DNA of 64,000 bases, taken from Ganoderma boninense. Lineage: Eukaryota; Basidiomycota; Agaricomycetes; Polyporales; Polyporaceae. Location: the NCBI GenBank assembly GCA_002900995.3, contig CM035309.1:3478389-3542388 (forward strand), in the 5' to 3' direction. This document shows, piece after piece, positions 1 to 11,249 of the stretch. The notes beneath the pieces are model-generated. The model was not told the DNA's origin, made no database searches, and saw nothing but the letters and a program-made list of their open reading frames with translations. The translations under genes and the position numbers were made by a program. Each line of letters begins with the position of its first letter. The stretch's first letter is position 1.

Positions 1-825
1 TGGCCCTGTTGATCCGATGAATTAATGACCATTTCCGCGGTCCAGGAGAGAGGGAAGCGCACCTTTTGAGGGCGCGCATACTCCTTCCACGCGTAGCACG
101 CCGTCTCGCCTGGGTACTGTCACGTCAGATTCGAGGCGCCAGCATACTTTGTGGGGGCAGCGAACGAACCAGCCATGCCGCATATCCCGACGTACGCGCT
201 CCAGGGGAGCTTCTCCTCGTTCTTTATCACACGGTACTGCGAGGCGTCTGCCTTGACCGAATAGTGCTCGAACGCTGGGGTCTGGTGCTCAGGAAGACGA
301 CGTCATGTGGACTCGGATGGCGCTCACTGTGGATGCCGTAGATATGGTCCCCGGGTTGGAGGGCCGCATCCTCTGAGCGGAGGACCACCGCCAGGCCGTA
401 TCCGTACAACCTACCACGAAGCCATGAGTTATGAGAAGACGCATTGGGGAGAAGGAGCGGCATATGCGCACGGTTCGTCCAAGACAAAGGCAGGCTGTGA
501 TAGGAAACGTTAGTGTGTAGTATTCCAGAGAAGACCCGAGGTCCAGGTGGCGTACAGTGTAGCTTTTGATGCTCGGGTCGCGCATCTTGGCCCGCATGTA
601 CGGGTCGATGGAGAGCACGAGCACTTTGACGAGAAACCCGCCATTCAGAGGGACCGTCTCGAGATCGATCGTCTGCGATTCGTCGTAGACCGTCGTCTGT
701 CCCGGGATGGGAAATCCTGCAGAACGACAAGACATTCAGCACCCCATCATTGAGTTGCGGGCAAGGTTAGACATACCAGCGGGGATCTCCTTGAAGAGGT
801 ATCGGCCGTTTGGTACGGGGGCCAT
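1..825 (-). CDS. NADP-dependent oxidoreductase (MDR family, alkenal/leukotriene B4 reductase-like), 5' part only
   Basis: The protein starts MAPVPNGRYLFKEIPAG and continues through IDLETVPLNGGFLVKVLVL, SIDPYMRAKMRDPSIKSYT, LYGYGLAVVLRSED, a GDHIYG block and ETACYAWKEYA. This is the N-terminal, substrate-side half of medium-chain reductases that use NADPH to reduce double bonds of enals or enones; it is probably cytosolic. I read exons 777-825, 556-716, 472-494, 328-410, 170-274, 63-109 and 1-5. All junctions are GT-AG and keep frame, with introns of about 53-61 bp. The 3' half, including the nucleotide-binding Rossmann fold, lies beyond position 1. The family is clear from sequence; the physiological substrate cannot be told. 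Confidence 0.8.
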
Positions 826-1900
826 TATTTTGTCCTCGTCCTAGTTGATGGAAAGGAGTTTGAAGATGGAGGAATAGGATCCGCACCTCACACAAAGTTT
901 ATAACTCACCAGTGGCAAACGCCGAGGATGCCATCACTGCGTCCGACGTGAAGAATGCAGTACGTGAACTACCCATGGGCAGAAGGCGCGCCATGTGATA
1001 GGGGATTCGGTGTCAGGACGGAGATGAACGGTGGATGCATGGACCCGATGGAAACCTGTGGTAGGAGCATCTGAAGCCTGTCGGTCGATCCTGATGGGCG
1101 CCACGGATCAAGAGGTCGTGCTGGAACGGAGGGGGCTAGCACTTAGCGGGAGTGGTGCTGTGTGATACTAACCTCCGGGGAACACTTCAAAACCCGTAGT
1201 AATAAGCGTCAAGTCGTGTTCAGGTGAGGAGAAGGATCGCTCACTTGGACCACCATGCAAAGGATATTTGTTCAGACGTGTTGTTTTTCGAGTAATATAA
1301 AGATTTTATGATACCTGGAGGCCGTTCGTGTGCGGTCAGGGTCATTCGCACATGATGCAGACAGAACTCGAATGGGGGTCTGAACAAAGTTGAAGCACAG
1401 CACTGGCGGCGGCGGCGGGTCATACTAGTAGGCGCTTCATGTGGGTTCCTTGTCCCGGCCTGTCCCGGCTATGTCCGCGCTTGGCGCTAAAGGACCTTGC
1501 TTTCCTCCTCCCCATGCTCAACCATCAAGCGCACAGTGCGGCGAAGAATAAGAAATGAGTCTAGACACTAGCTGGTTAACATATTGTGTCTTTAATTGCG
1601 CAAACATTGGACAAAAGCGAAGCCGCAGACGCGACTGTAGCTGAATTTGCAAAATTCCCCAAGGTCGCGCACACGGTGGTCAAGTCTCTAGACTCGGATG
1701 GTACCAACTTCATCTTCAATAAAGACCTCTTCCTATTCTACTCTACCCAGAATATAAGCTAAAGCCTTAAGTAGGGAACCATGCACTACTCGTGGGTATA
1801 GGTATAAGATGCAGCCTGGTAATGGTAATCATGTTCCGTTCGTAAGTGGGGTCCAGCCCCGAGAGAGCTCTCGTGTCGTGCAGCGGCCCAGCCACAGCCC
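826..1900. other. Intergenic region, no gene recognised
   Basis: I see no convincing coding sequence between the oxidoreductase start and the A1 histidine-rich gene. The stretch around 1,690-1,740 (GGTACCAAC followed by a CTTCTACT-like tract) matches the distal 3' flank of the other A-type genes. One unit related to their 3' tandem repeat lies at about 1,845-1,905. Confidence 0.4.
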
Positions 1901-1918
1901 TACGCGAGCCCCTGCCCA

Positions 1919-3486
1919 TTAGTACTGTCCTTTGTCATATACCGATTGCAACGCGCGCGCGACTAGTGGTGGGTCGCGGACGCGGACGCCGAGTGCGACG
2001 CCGGCGTGGAGTGCGAGGTCGTGGTCGGGCGCGGGCGGCGGGTCATCGAAGCCTTCGCAGACGAGTGCGGGCGGGTGGACGAGTGGGGGTGGGTGGACGA
2101 GTGGGGGTGGGTGGACGAGTGGGGACGAGCAGTCGAATGGGGACGTGCGGTTGAGTGCGGGCGGGCGGTCGAGTGCGCGGTGAGCAGTCGAGTGCGGGCG
2201 AGCAGTAGTAGTATGCTTAGCCGGCTGGCGTGCATGCGTGCTCGTTGTGCTCGCGGAGGACGAGTAGGAGGCCCAGGGCGGGGGGTACGCGGCCCACGGA
2301 TTTGCGGCCCAGGGGTTGGCCCAGGGGTTCTCGGCAGCCCAGGGGTTCTCGGCCCACGGGTTCGCCCACGGGTTCTCGGCCCATGGGTCCGCCCAGGGGT
2401 ACCCGCTCGGCGTGGCGGAGGAGGAGGCACTCGAGGAGTGCGGCGCAGCCGTGGAGTGGGGGCGCTGCGTTGAGTGGGGGCGCTGCGTTGAGTGGGGGTG
2501 GACCGAGGAGTGATGGACCGAGGAAGGGTGGACCGAGGAGTGGGGGCGAGCGGTGGAGTGAGGGTGGACGGACGAGTGGGGGTGGACGGACGAGTGGGGA
2601 CGCACGGACGAGTGGGGATGCACAGAGGAGTGGGGGTGGACGGAGGAGGGGTGGACGGAGTGCGTGCTCGAGTGCGGGTGCGCAGACTGCGTGCTCGAGT
2701 GCGACACGGAGAGGGGGTGGGCCGAATTGGGGTGAGCGGACTCGGTAGCAGAGTGCGGGTGAGTCGACTGGGTGCTAGAGTGCGGGTGGGCGACGCGCGT
2801 CATGGAGTGGCGGTGTGCCGACTCTGTACCGGAGTGAGGGTGAGACGAGTGCGTGCCCGAGTGCGGGTGAACCGTGTGTGTGCCCGAGTGCGAGTGCGAG
2901 TGAGCGGAGGACTGGTGCACGGACGCGGAGTGCGACGCGGAGTGCGGGTGGACGGAGGTGTGCGTCGCGGTGTGCGCGTGCGCCGACTGAGTGCTCGTGT
3001 GCTCCGCGCTCGACGAGTGGTGCCCGGACGGGCGCTGCGCGGTGGAGTGAGGGTGTTGTGAGGAGTGCGAGGCCGTCGAGTGAGGATGCTCCGAGGAGTG
3101 CGATGCGGTCGAGTGCGCGTGCTGCGAAGAGTGCGAGGGGGAATGCGACGCGGTGTGGTGGTGGACCGAGCTCGTCGGGTGAGCAGCGTGCGAGTGCGAG
3201 TGCGACGCGGAATGCGGGTGCGTGGCGTGCGAGTGCGGGTGCGTGGGGTGGGGGGACCAGGTAACGGTGGTGTACTCGTCGACCGTGACCGTGACCGTGG
3301 CGTCGTAGTGGGGCGCGACGCTCTTATCGTGCGAGGGGCTGTTGTTGACGGGGGCGGCGAGGGCTGCGCGCGAGAACGTGTCAGTAAGTGCCCGGATTGG
3401 CTCCTCGATTGCGAGAGCGCGGAACACAGTTACTCACCTCCGCTAACAGCGAGGGCTGCGAGAACGAACTTGAGGAGGTGCTGCAT
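1919..3486 (-). CDS. Secreted His/Ser-rich repeat protein A1, longest member, with tryptophan-rich block
   Basis: Exon 1 (3438-3486, 49 nt) encodes MQHLLKFVLAALAVSG. A GT-AG intron (3364-3437) separates it from exon 2 (1919-3363), which begins ALAAPVNNS. This gives a predicted signal peptide and about 497 residues. The mature part has a short VTVTVDEYTTVTW stretch, then hundreds of residues of HPHS, SSVHPHS and TARPHS-type repeats. A PWAENPWANPWA-like block of about 50 residues follows, unique in this family here. The exact function is unknown. Clustered histidines suggest metal binding or a pH-sensitive extracellular polymer; that is inference. Near 2,190 the HPHS register moves to another frame (ending at 1963), so the last ~90 residues as annotated are probably the result of a 1-nt indel. 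Confidence 0.7.
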
Positions 3487-3648
3487 CTTGTGGGGAACCC
3501 AAAAATAAAAGTAGTGGAAGGCGAAAAACGAAAGGTGACGAAGTCGGTCAACGACTTGGAAGGGTATGAAGAAGAAGAAGAGGCCGAGGAGGTACCGAAG
3601 AGAAGAAGAGAATGGTACTGGAGAGACAGAGGCACGAACCGACCGAGG

Positions 3649-3655
3649 TTTTATA
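3649..3655 (-). promoter_or_regulatory. TATA box of A1
   Basis: TATAAAA on the minus strand, 163 bp before the A1 ATG. The same box occurs at a similar distance before all nine clear family members. Confidence 0.6.
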
Positions 3656-3699
3656 CGACCGCATGATGCCCTCTCGAGTCGGAGGATTGAGACGAGTGG

Positions 3700-6560
3700 C
3701 GGAAGACGGCGTGCAGTCCGCCGTCATCTGGGCAGCGAGTGTGGGGATGGCCGTTCGGCATCATCTCCTGGTTGATAGCTGTAAAGTGTAGTACATGTCG
3801 GAAGGCACTGCCATCAGAGGTGATAGCGCCATATGGCTCGACTCTGTCGCTTCCGCCTACTCAGTGTGTCCTGGAACCCGTTACCCCAGGCTTTTGCCAT
3901 ACGGGCCACTCAGCTCAGTACGAAAGGGGAAAAAAAACTTCACAGTATCGTCTGCCATCCACTATGCAAGCACATTCACCCGACGATTGAGCGTGAACTA
4001 GAACGCGCGCGTCTGCCTATGAGGGCCGGTCATAGGCAACCTTCGGTCGGCCTTGCACTCGACCCCGGGCCAACATTGCTCATAGATTGGCTTGAAACGT
4101 GTCTTGCGATGGTCTTGGTTTCTGCAAGAATGGCAGTACAGGTCGTGGCCGTATGTGGCCGCCGCCCAGAGAGTCGAGCGGTCCGGACACCGTCGGGACT
4201 CGTCGCCTGTTTTGGTTTTGACTCTGGACTTGATCATGACCTCATGGGCCTGATGCGCCGAGGACAAGCGCCGACTCATAATGCATAGCACTGCTTGACC
4301 GATGGCTAACGCAGTGTGCTTTCAGTGTGGTTCCAGGTGGTGCCTGAGTGCGGAAACACAGCTTGTCTGGCGCATCAATTGATGTTCGCCCACCGCTCTC
4401 GGCAATATCTTGCCGAGTCCCGACGTTGAGAGACTTCAAACTGCCTCCAAGCGTGGTTATGAGAGGATCATTGACGATGACAGGGAGCTGCTGGCCGTGG
4501 ATGCGTGCAAAACCGTCCCCAGCGATAAACCAACGACAGGTTGAAGTTCCCGATGCGGACGAAATGAGGATAACCGCGAGCACTTTCCATCGGAGCGCCC
4601 GGAAGGCGGCTCCGAAGAGGCACTACCTTCAAAATCTGGACCTGCAAGGCCTCAACCTCAAACTCAACCTTTGCGACAAAATCCCCCCACTACGTACTGT
4701 AATTATTGCAAATCAGAGTCGGCACCGTCACCGGCATTCCAGTGCATGCGTCCGAAGCCCCCAAACTAGCAGTTCGATTCGATGACGCTCCTGAAACAAA
4801 CGGTAGCAGTCGATTCAACCGCAACCTTCGCTTCAATTAACGTCAAGCCATAGTGGTCATTGCTTTGCCCTAGCGGCGACACAGCTCGCGGCTTGCCAAG
4901 CTTAACGCGAGCATGCTGCAGTGTTTACGTGCGTGTGGTCTCGCGGTCGAGCTCGGTCTACGCTCGTGTGCACGCTCTTGATCGCCGTGTCGGGGCGCCC
5001 GTTGCCCCGAAGGTCTGAAACCACCCGCGTCGCATGGAGAGCGGGAAGAGCCGATACTGTGATCAGCATGCACCAAGAATGGTCGAAGGGCGCAGCTCAC
5101 GAGGGCCCGGGGTACGAGTTGGGTACGAGTATGATGGCGAATTGGACCGAACAAGTACCCTGCACTAGATCCAGAATCTAGATCAGAATACTTCTCCAGT
5201 GGCCCAGCTATGGACAGCCATGCTAACAGAAACAGCGAAATCCGAATGAATGCCTTGACCAGGCTTTCCCGCAAGAACTGTAACGTCTCTTTGTAGAGAA
5301 CTACGCGCCGTCATAGCACGCTTTGGTCTGTACGGAAAGGAATTATTCGACACTCTCCACAGTAATACGAGGCAAATTACTCTCATCGGTACCCCTTGCC
5401 AAGGCAGCACGTATGGGAGTGTGTCTGCCTTGGGCCTGCGGAGCATGTGAGGGCTGTCGACTCAGGAGTAGTCGAGCCTGTGTAGCCAGGGGCGGCGGTG
5501 AACACACCGTATGCACTCTAGGGTGACGCACGAGGTTACTACGTCCAGACTTGTTGTAATCAGGTTGATGCATGAACCATCATTTGCTGTGCTGCCACCC
5601 TCGATCTCGTCGTCGAGAATCATAGCCACCAAAAGCGAAGCTCTGCAAGGACGGGGAACGAGGGAGCTGAGATACACATGTAAGGACTCACCTGCCGAAG
5701 ATCCTTGCTCTTGCCGCTTCGCCAATGTCACTGTGCATTGTGACCTGGAGATCCTTCTGGAGCGGAGATTTGGTTATGATGGTACTCTGACACCTCCCTT
5801 CGCTTTGAATAGCGGCCGCCATTGGTGTACGGCACGGCAGAGCTGCACGTTCGAAGACACAGAGTAGGCCCACAAGAGCTGGAGCGAGGTGGATGCAAGC
5901 CGGAGCGATAATGGAGGATGATGACGGCGACTTCAACGCTGCATGAACGTTCCAGGTGTGACTGCGGTCACGCAGTCGCGCCGGGGAAAGCCGGAAGCGA
6001 TGTGGCAACAAGCGCTTGACTGGACAATTGGTTACGCGCTTACTCCGGCTGACTTTCACTTTCACTGGTGACTTTTGCGTAAGTTTGAACACTGCTGGTT
6101 ATGTCGTACATGTCGATTGAGATATTGGTTGCTATATTGACCATACTTGCCATCTATTTCAATGCACAGAATCATATACTAGAACACTCGCAGGCCTTCT
6201 CCGAGTCCGAACTCACGGTATCCACGCCCACTGGCACACTGGTATGTCATCGTGCTACCTTGTGCCTGGCTTGCCGTCGGAGTGTACAGCGTTGTAGGTG
6301 CGCCGCTCAGGGCGCACCTCGCGGACCAGAGGGAGCGGATCATGTTTCCGACACTTATGGAGAGCCAGTCTGGGTGGCCCGAGGCCGCTCCTGGCACTGC
6401 CGGTGCGTTCCATCACCATGATGAACGAGGTTTCGTACCCACCCATCTGGACTCATACCCCCACCACCGCAGAACAGACTGGGGGTGGGATGTGAGTGCA
6501 GACGGGTTGGTACGAGACAAGATGAAAGACCCTCGTCCCCGCTACGGCCTCCAAAGGAGG
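3700..6560. other. Gene-poor stretch with a decayed copy of module U
   Basis: The minus strand from about 4,420 to 4,010 is similar to 28,150-28,590 on the plus strand. Shared landmarks are the TCAATTGATGCGCC / TCAACTGATGCGCC block with a nearby GCACCACCTGGAACC, and the GGTGTCCGGACCGCTCGACT / CCGTCCGGACCGCTCGACTC block. Both copies lie upstream of an A-type histidine-rich gene (A1 and A4). I recognise no intact protein here. The rest (4,450-6,560) shows only short open frames without family resemblance. Confidence 0.4.
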
Positions 6561-6565
6561 CAATA

Positions 6566-7213
6566 GCCCCGCTCAGAATTGGCGGATTTTCGGAGGCGCC
6601 CGGATTTTGGGCATTCGGATTTTCAGATCCGGCGCTTAGCATGGTCACGCTCGCTTAGACCCTCGCCGTCCTGCACCGTCCTCCGTACTTCTGTCTTAAC
6701 ACACTGCTCATTTCTTACCACACTGCTTCATATCATGTCTCCTGCCAAGAAGAAGAAATACTCAGCAAAAGATCCTGCTAAGCAACCTGCGGCACCGAAG
6801 GAGAAATTGATGTTGGGCAGGGTCCTTGGCGTAGTCCCAAACGAGTGAAAGCGATGGAACATCGAGTTTGGAAACAGGGTCTCGGGGAGTAAGATACCGA
6901 GTAGAGCGGATGCTTTGAAGAGTATGAAGGTCGAGTTGGATACGGGCGGCAAGCTCTTCCATACCGAGGTCTAGTGGTGGATCTACTAGATCTCGGAGCA
7001 TCGCATGGAGAACGTAGGACCGTGAAACACCGTCGTGGAGAGTGGAGTGGCGAGGCATGGGGAATGGACAGTCTATTAAACAAAACAGCTGTACATACGC
7101 CCTACTCGCTGCGATGTGACCGACAAGGCGTGACGAGCACGAGCGCCGGATCTGAAAATCCGAGTGGCCCAAAATCCGGGCGCCTCCGAAAATCCGCCAA
7201 TTCTGAGCGGGGC
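6566..7213. mobile_element. Non-autonomous TIR element with ~66 bp terminal inverted repeats and TA duplication
   Basis: The ends are near-perfect inverted repeats of about 66 bp starting GCCCCGCTCAGAATTGGCGG, with about two mismatches. They are flanked by TA at 6564-6565 and 7214-7215. The 648 bp length and lack of a transposase reading frame fit a MITE or small non-autonomous DNA transposon. The TA target points to the Tc1/mariner-pogo group, which is inference. The interior has a short lysine-rich open frame (MSPAKKKKYSAKDPAK, 6734-6848), possibly a captured gene fragment. Confidence 0.75.
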
Positions 7214-9653
7214 TAATACTGCGGTTTATGGCAGCTGTCCAGCTCCCAATACATGTCCTCCCCCGCCACCTTCCACACGTCCCGCATCCGGAACGCGCAC
7301 AGGCCCCGATCCTCCGCCCCGACGCCATCTGCATCGTCGTCCGACCGCCGCACAACATCGTACCGGGCGTCGTCCTGGATGCACACGGACGATGTGCAGT
7401 CCCTAGACATGTCCAGCGCTGTAACTGTTACTGTCTGCAGCCCGTCGGCCCCGCCCGCAGGCTGCCAGCGGGGGTGGGGATCGGGGGACAGCGGATGCGC
7501 CGCAGCCTGCACGACGACACGGCGGATAGGACGGCCCGTCGATGCTCGGGCGGAGAGCATTTCCGGGAGCCGTGCATACGCAGCCACGGTCTCGAGGGTG
7601 ACGCGGTCCATACACTCGATGGTCAGGACGCGGAGGTCGGGACAGCGAACTTGAGCGGCACCGCCAGTGGTCAGGCTCGGGGACAGGGCGCGGCACAGGA
7701 CCGCGAGCGGCGCGAACGCGTCGGCAGAGTCTGGACCTTGGTCCCCGGTCACGGTGGCGGTCCAGACGACGTCGAGGTCGTCGATGTCCACGCTGGAGAG
7801 CGCGGGCTCCCCGATGAGGACCGCGAGGCGCACGAGCTGGGGCAGCTGGTCGAGGAGCGTCGGGAAGAAGGCGGGGCGGCCGTTGAGGTAGATTTGCAGG
7901 TACGTGATGTGCGACAGCGGGAGACACCGGTGCAGGTTCAGCAGCCACCCCTCCCAGCCGCTCGGCCCCGTGTATCCGAGGCCGTGGCAGCCCTCGAACC
8001 AGAGTCCGGACGTCGGCCCGTCGGCGACCATGAGGATCTCGTCTTGTCCCATGCAGATGTCGAGGGAGGTGACAGGGCTGAGCACGACGTTCGGGAGAGG
8101 GGTGGGATAGTGTGCGTCGAAGTTGGCCCCGTTGAGAACGCCTTGCAGGCGGATGAAGACGTCCCCGGGCAGCACGAGGTGCGAGATGACTGCGTGAATC
8201 AACTTGCGCGAGCATGACGTGAATACTAGGGAGCGGAGATGGAGAAGGGGGACTAGGTCGGAGGGTGGCTGCCCGCCGTCCGAGTAGGGTGCGTCGTAGA
8301 TGAAGAAGCTGATATGGAGAAATTGAAGCACTGGAGTGTTGGAAAGCAGTTGGGGTACACACCCATTTTGTGAATTTGTCCGCCGAAGGTCACTGACTTA
8401 GGTCCGGCGCACCTCCCGCCGGAGCTCCACGGACCACGCCCGGGACGTCGACATGATGTCGGTTTTGACCAGATCTCAAAGGACGTCCTGAGGGCGCTTC
8501 TGAAAATCCGGCGTCAAAGACATCAAAAACCAGATGGCAGTCCCAAACACGGATTTCTCGAAAAAACAAGTCGGGTAGCGTCCTCCGCATTGTACCACTA
8601 CATCCATATTGACTGCCGTTCTCCTGGAAGGTAGAGTGGAAGTGGTTGTAAATCTGTAAATGGGTTCGGGAAGAGGAGATCACGTGCATGGACGTCGGGG
8701 GAGCGCATCATGACGTCCGGAGGACGTCCTTTGGGCGGAGGTCGGCCGGACGTCCATCACGGAGGTCTATCTGCAATCTGGTCAAAACGGACGTCCGTGG
8801 ACAAAATCGAGAAATGGGTGTGTATAAGCGATGGATGGCACCGTCCAGTTTCTGGCTCACCAAAGGAGAGGAAGAGATGTGTCAAGCGAGGAAATGAGGT
8901 ACGGCATGGTATCCAGCTAGCGATCGGCGCGATCGCGAGTGCCTTCAACTGCGATGTTTCACTGTCAAACAGGAGTTTCCAGCCGCGCACGTATGAACCG
9001 TATGAGCCATACATGCAAGGCGATGTAATGGTCAGAATTTCGAGATGTGGTGCCTGGAGAGGTTCGCGCAGGAGGCGGATATTTTGCGATGCTGGGATGA
9101 CCACGAGGTCGAGCCTGTGTAGTCGCGCGGCATGCCTCTCGATAATGGACGCCATAGGTGGAGGTATGGGCTCTTCCTCTTGCGCTCCCCAGTGTACCAC
9201 GTCGAGGGAAAGACTCACAGTCCGAGACCCTGCACGCGCCAAGTAAACTTCGATCTGCTCAGAACACCGGCCGTGAATCCGCCGCCATAGGGCGGGATTT
9301 CCAAGGGCGACCTCCCGCCAATACTGGAAAACGTGGGTGAGAGTGTGCAAGGGTTCGTTCTCCTCGGGGATGTCGTCGGGCGATGTAGAAAGGATGATAA
9401 TTGGGCGTTCATAGAGTGCCATCACCTCGAAGAAGATCATGGAGAGGACTTCCGGAGCGAGGCACTATCCAGAGCGGCGTGAACCTCAGTGGTCTCTTGT
9501 GCGACAGTATGCTGTACTTACATCCTCACTGTCATGGGAAAATGATGAAAAGCAAGCGGATGAGAAGGTACGTGAGTGGACGGACCATGGTTTCAAGCCA
9601 AGGAGCGTGCCCGGGGCAGCCCTGGCTCTCAATGTTGCTGAACAAGTCGACAT
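7213..9653 (-). pseudogene. F-box protein gene split by a MITE (paralogue of 57.2-59.2 kb gene)
   Basis: Exon 1 is 9522-9653 (44 codons), intron 9465-9521, and exon 2 runs from 9464 to the stop at 7213. Exon 2 opens with an F-box (LAPEVLSMIFFEVMAL), then the TLTHVFQYWREVALGNPALW signature and a leucine-rich, LRR-like tail ending in CAFRMRDVWKVAGEDMYWEL. F-box proteins bind Skp1 and present substrates to SCF ubiquitin ligases; the target is unknown. A 465 bp MITE (8358-8822) interrupts exon 2. Without it and one TA, exon 2 is 1,785 nt, the same length as in the intact paralogue, and the frame is continuous (…CHPSLIPQLLSNTP…). The stop codon takes its G from the TIR element at 6566-7213. Any protein made today would be truncated unless the insert is spliced out. 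Confidence 0.8.
8358..8822. mobile_element. MITE inserted in F-box exon
   Basis: Terminal inverted repeats of about 24 bp start CACACCCATTT and end TTTGTCC, with 4 mismatches. They are flanked by TA at 8356-8357 and 8823-8824. The interior has several GGACGTCC palindromes and sub-terminal repeats (TTTTGACCAGAT near both ends) but no transposase. Comparison with the intact F-box paralogue fixes both ends exactly. Confidence 0.8.
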
Positions 9654-10550
9654 ATTTCAAGGCGAGCCTATATGAAAAGAGAATATTCACTGTGCCTGAA
9701 TACGGTGTGGGAGATGATGAAGGGTATATCGATGCAGCCTCACCTTCGAATCACGCTATTTGTCCTTGTTAGGATCCGAAGCTTTTGGTAAACAGAAGCA
9801 AACAGTGCTGTGTTTAACGCTCAACGACCGCCGGAATAAGCGCGTGTCATTTCCCCCACTCATCAACTGCCTTCAACTGCTCGAGATTTATGGGAACCTG
9901 CAACAGCCTAGTTAACAAGCCGCAAATTGATGCCTATATTTATGGAGGTCACTAACCACTCGTGTCCCTCGATTAATGTACATCACACTGAACAGCTGTT
10001 TCATCCCGGACCGGATTCAACTAGCACCAGTTGCCAACTTGCCTAAACTCTGGGTCGAGAGCAGCTTGAGTGTTCTACGACGGTCGTTCTTCCAGACCAG
10101 AGATTGGATACGACATCATACCCAGTACGATAAAAACAGGTAAGCTTGAGGAGCTAGCACTGTCTTCAAGTTGCACCGCGGTGCTTCGGGAAACTCGAAC
10201 GTCGGGAGTTGTGGTCACTGTACGATTCACATTTGCATAATTGTCTGCTCAAGTCAGGTTTACACGCCCGTACGCTACCTGGACAACCGAATGCAACGCT
10301 GAGAAGAACAGAGCACGAGACCTAGAAGTACAACAAGAACGCGACCGCGAACAGGATTCCGAGGACCGAAGTGACGATGTGGTACCGTGACGCGCGCGAC
10401 AGCCGGTGCATGTGAGTGACTACGTATACAGTCTCGAAGACCTCCGATGATCCCTGAGTGCTCCGAGGACCGAAACCAAGACCGCCGCGAACGTCTGTCG
10501 GGGAACTGCGACACCGTGAACGCAGCTCCCCCTTCCTTCCTACCGGCCGT

Positions 10551-10923
10551 TCAGGCCGTCTCCACCGCCGCCGGCGCAGCGGCCGCAGACTCGACGTGCG
10601 GGGGGTGAGGGTGCTTGGTGGAATGAGGGTGGTGCGGGTGTTTAGAGGAGTGCGGGTGGTGGTGGTGCTTGGAGGAGTGGGGCGAGTGGGGGTGCTTCGA
10701 GTGGTGGTGGGGCTTCTTGTGGTCTGCGGACGGCTGAGCGTCGCCAGACGGCCCGCTGATCGCGACGCTCGCCACGGCGCCGGAGGCGGGGGTGTCCGCG
10801 GGAGCAGCAATGGCTACGTGCGGGACACCGTCAGTACTAGGCCTCGTTGTACTACGCGGCGAGACGACGCTCACCTCCGGCGACGAGGAGGGCGGCTAGG
10901 ACGAACTTGGCGAGGTGCATCAT
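10551..10923 (-). CDS. Secreted His/Lys-rich protein B1
   Basis: Exon 1 (10875-10923) encodes MMHLAKFVLAALLVAG; exon 2 (10551-10813) begins AIAAPADTPASG. The intron is 61 bp, phase 1. The 103-residue product has a signal peptide, a short acidic/alanine linker, then SKHPHHPHS and HPPH repeats and an alanine-rich end (ESAAAAPAAVETA). It differs from A-type proteins by lysine before the histidine clusters. No enzymatic domain is visible. Extracellular metal binding is a reasonable but untested inference. B2 (44.1 kb) is its closest relative and lies on the opposite strand. Confidence 0.8.
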
Positions 10924-11045
10924 CTTTGTGGATGGTTGGGAGAGGGGGGCGACGTGAAGTTTGACGAGCTGTTTCTCGGCGGGGTGCGCACTGCAGAAAG
11001 TATCCTAGGAGGGTACTGAGGAGACAGACTGGCGTCGAGGAGGGC

Positions 11046-11052
11046 TTTTATA
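11046..11052 (-). promoter_or_regulatory. TATA box of B1
   Basis: TATAAAA (minus strand) 123 bp before the ATG. The same spacing is seen for B2 (123 bp) and B3 (125 bp). The sequence upstream, around 11,085-11,160, is also shared by all three. Confidence 0.65.
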
Positions 11053-11249
11053 CGCAAACCTCGACCCGAAGCGCTCTCTGGGACTGGCCTGCGGTATATT
11101 CCTGCGAACGCCGTGACGTTCCATCTACGACCGCGCGGTGATTAGCGGGCAGACAATCCGCCAACCTTCCCTACGGCATTGCTGTCAGTATGAACGTAAT
11201 TTTTGGGAAACGTCACTGCGTACAGCACCATGGATTCGCTTCGGGCTCC

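Noticed and set aside
2006..3508. Long Val/Arg/Gly-rich open frames on the plus strand opposite A1 (and similar ones opposite A2-A5)
   Set aside because: They are the reverse reading of CAC/TCG-rich repeats, which contain few stop codons in any frame. There is no signal peptide, splice pattern or family resemblance.
7228..8217. 329-codon plus-strand frame opposite the F-box gene
   Set aside because: It is antisense to a frame that aligns residue by residue with the intact paralogue at 57-59 kb.
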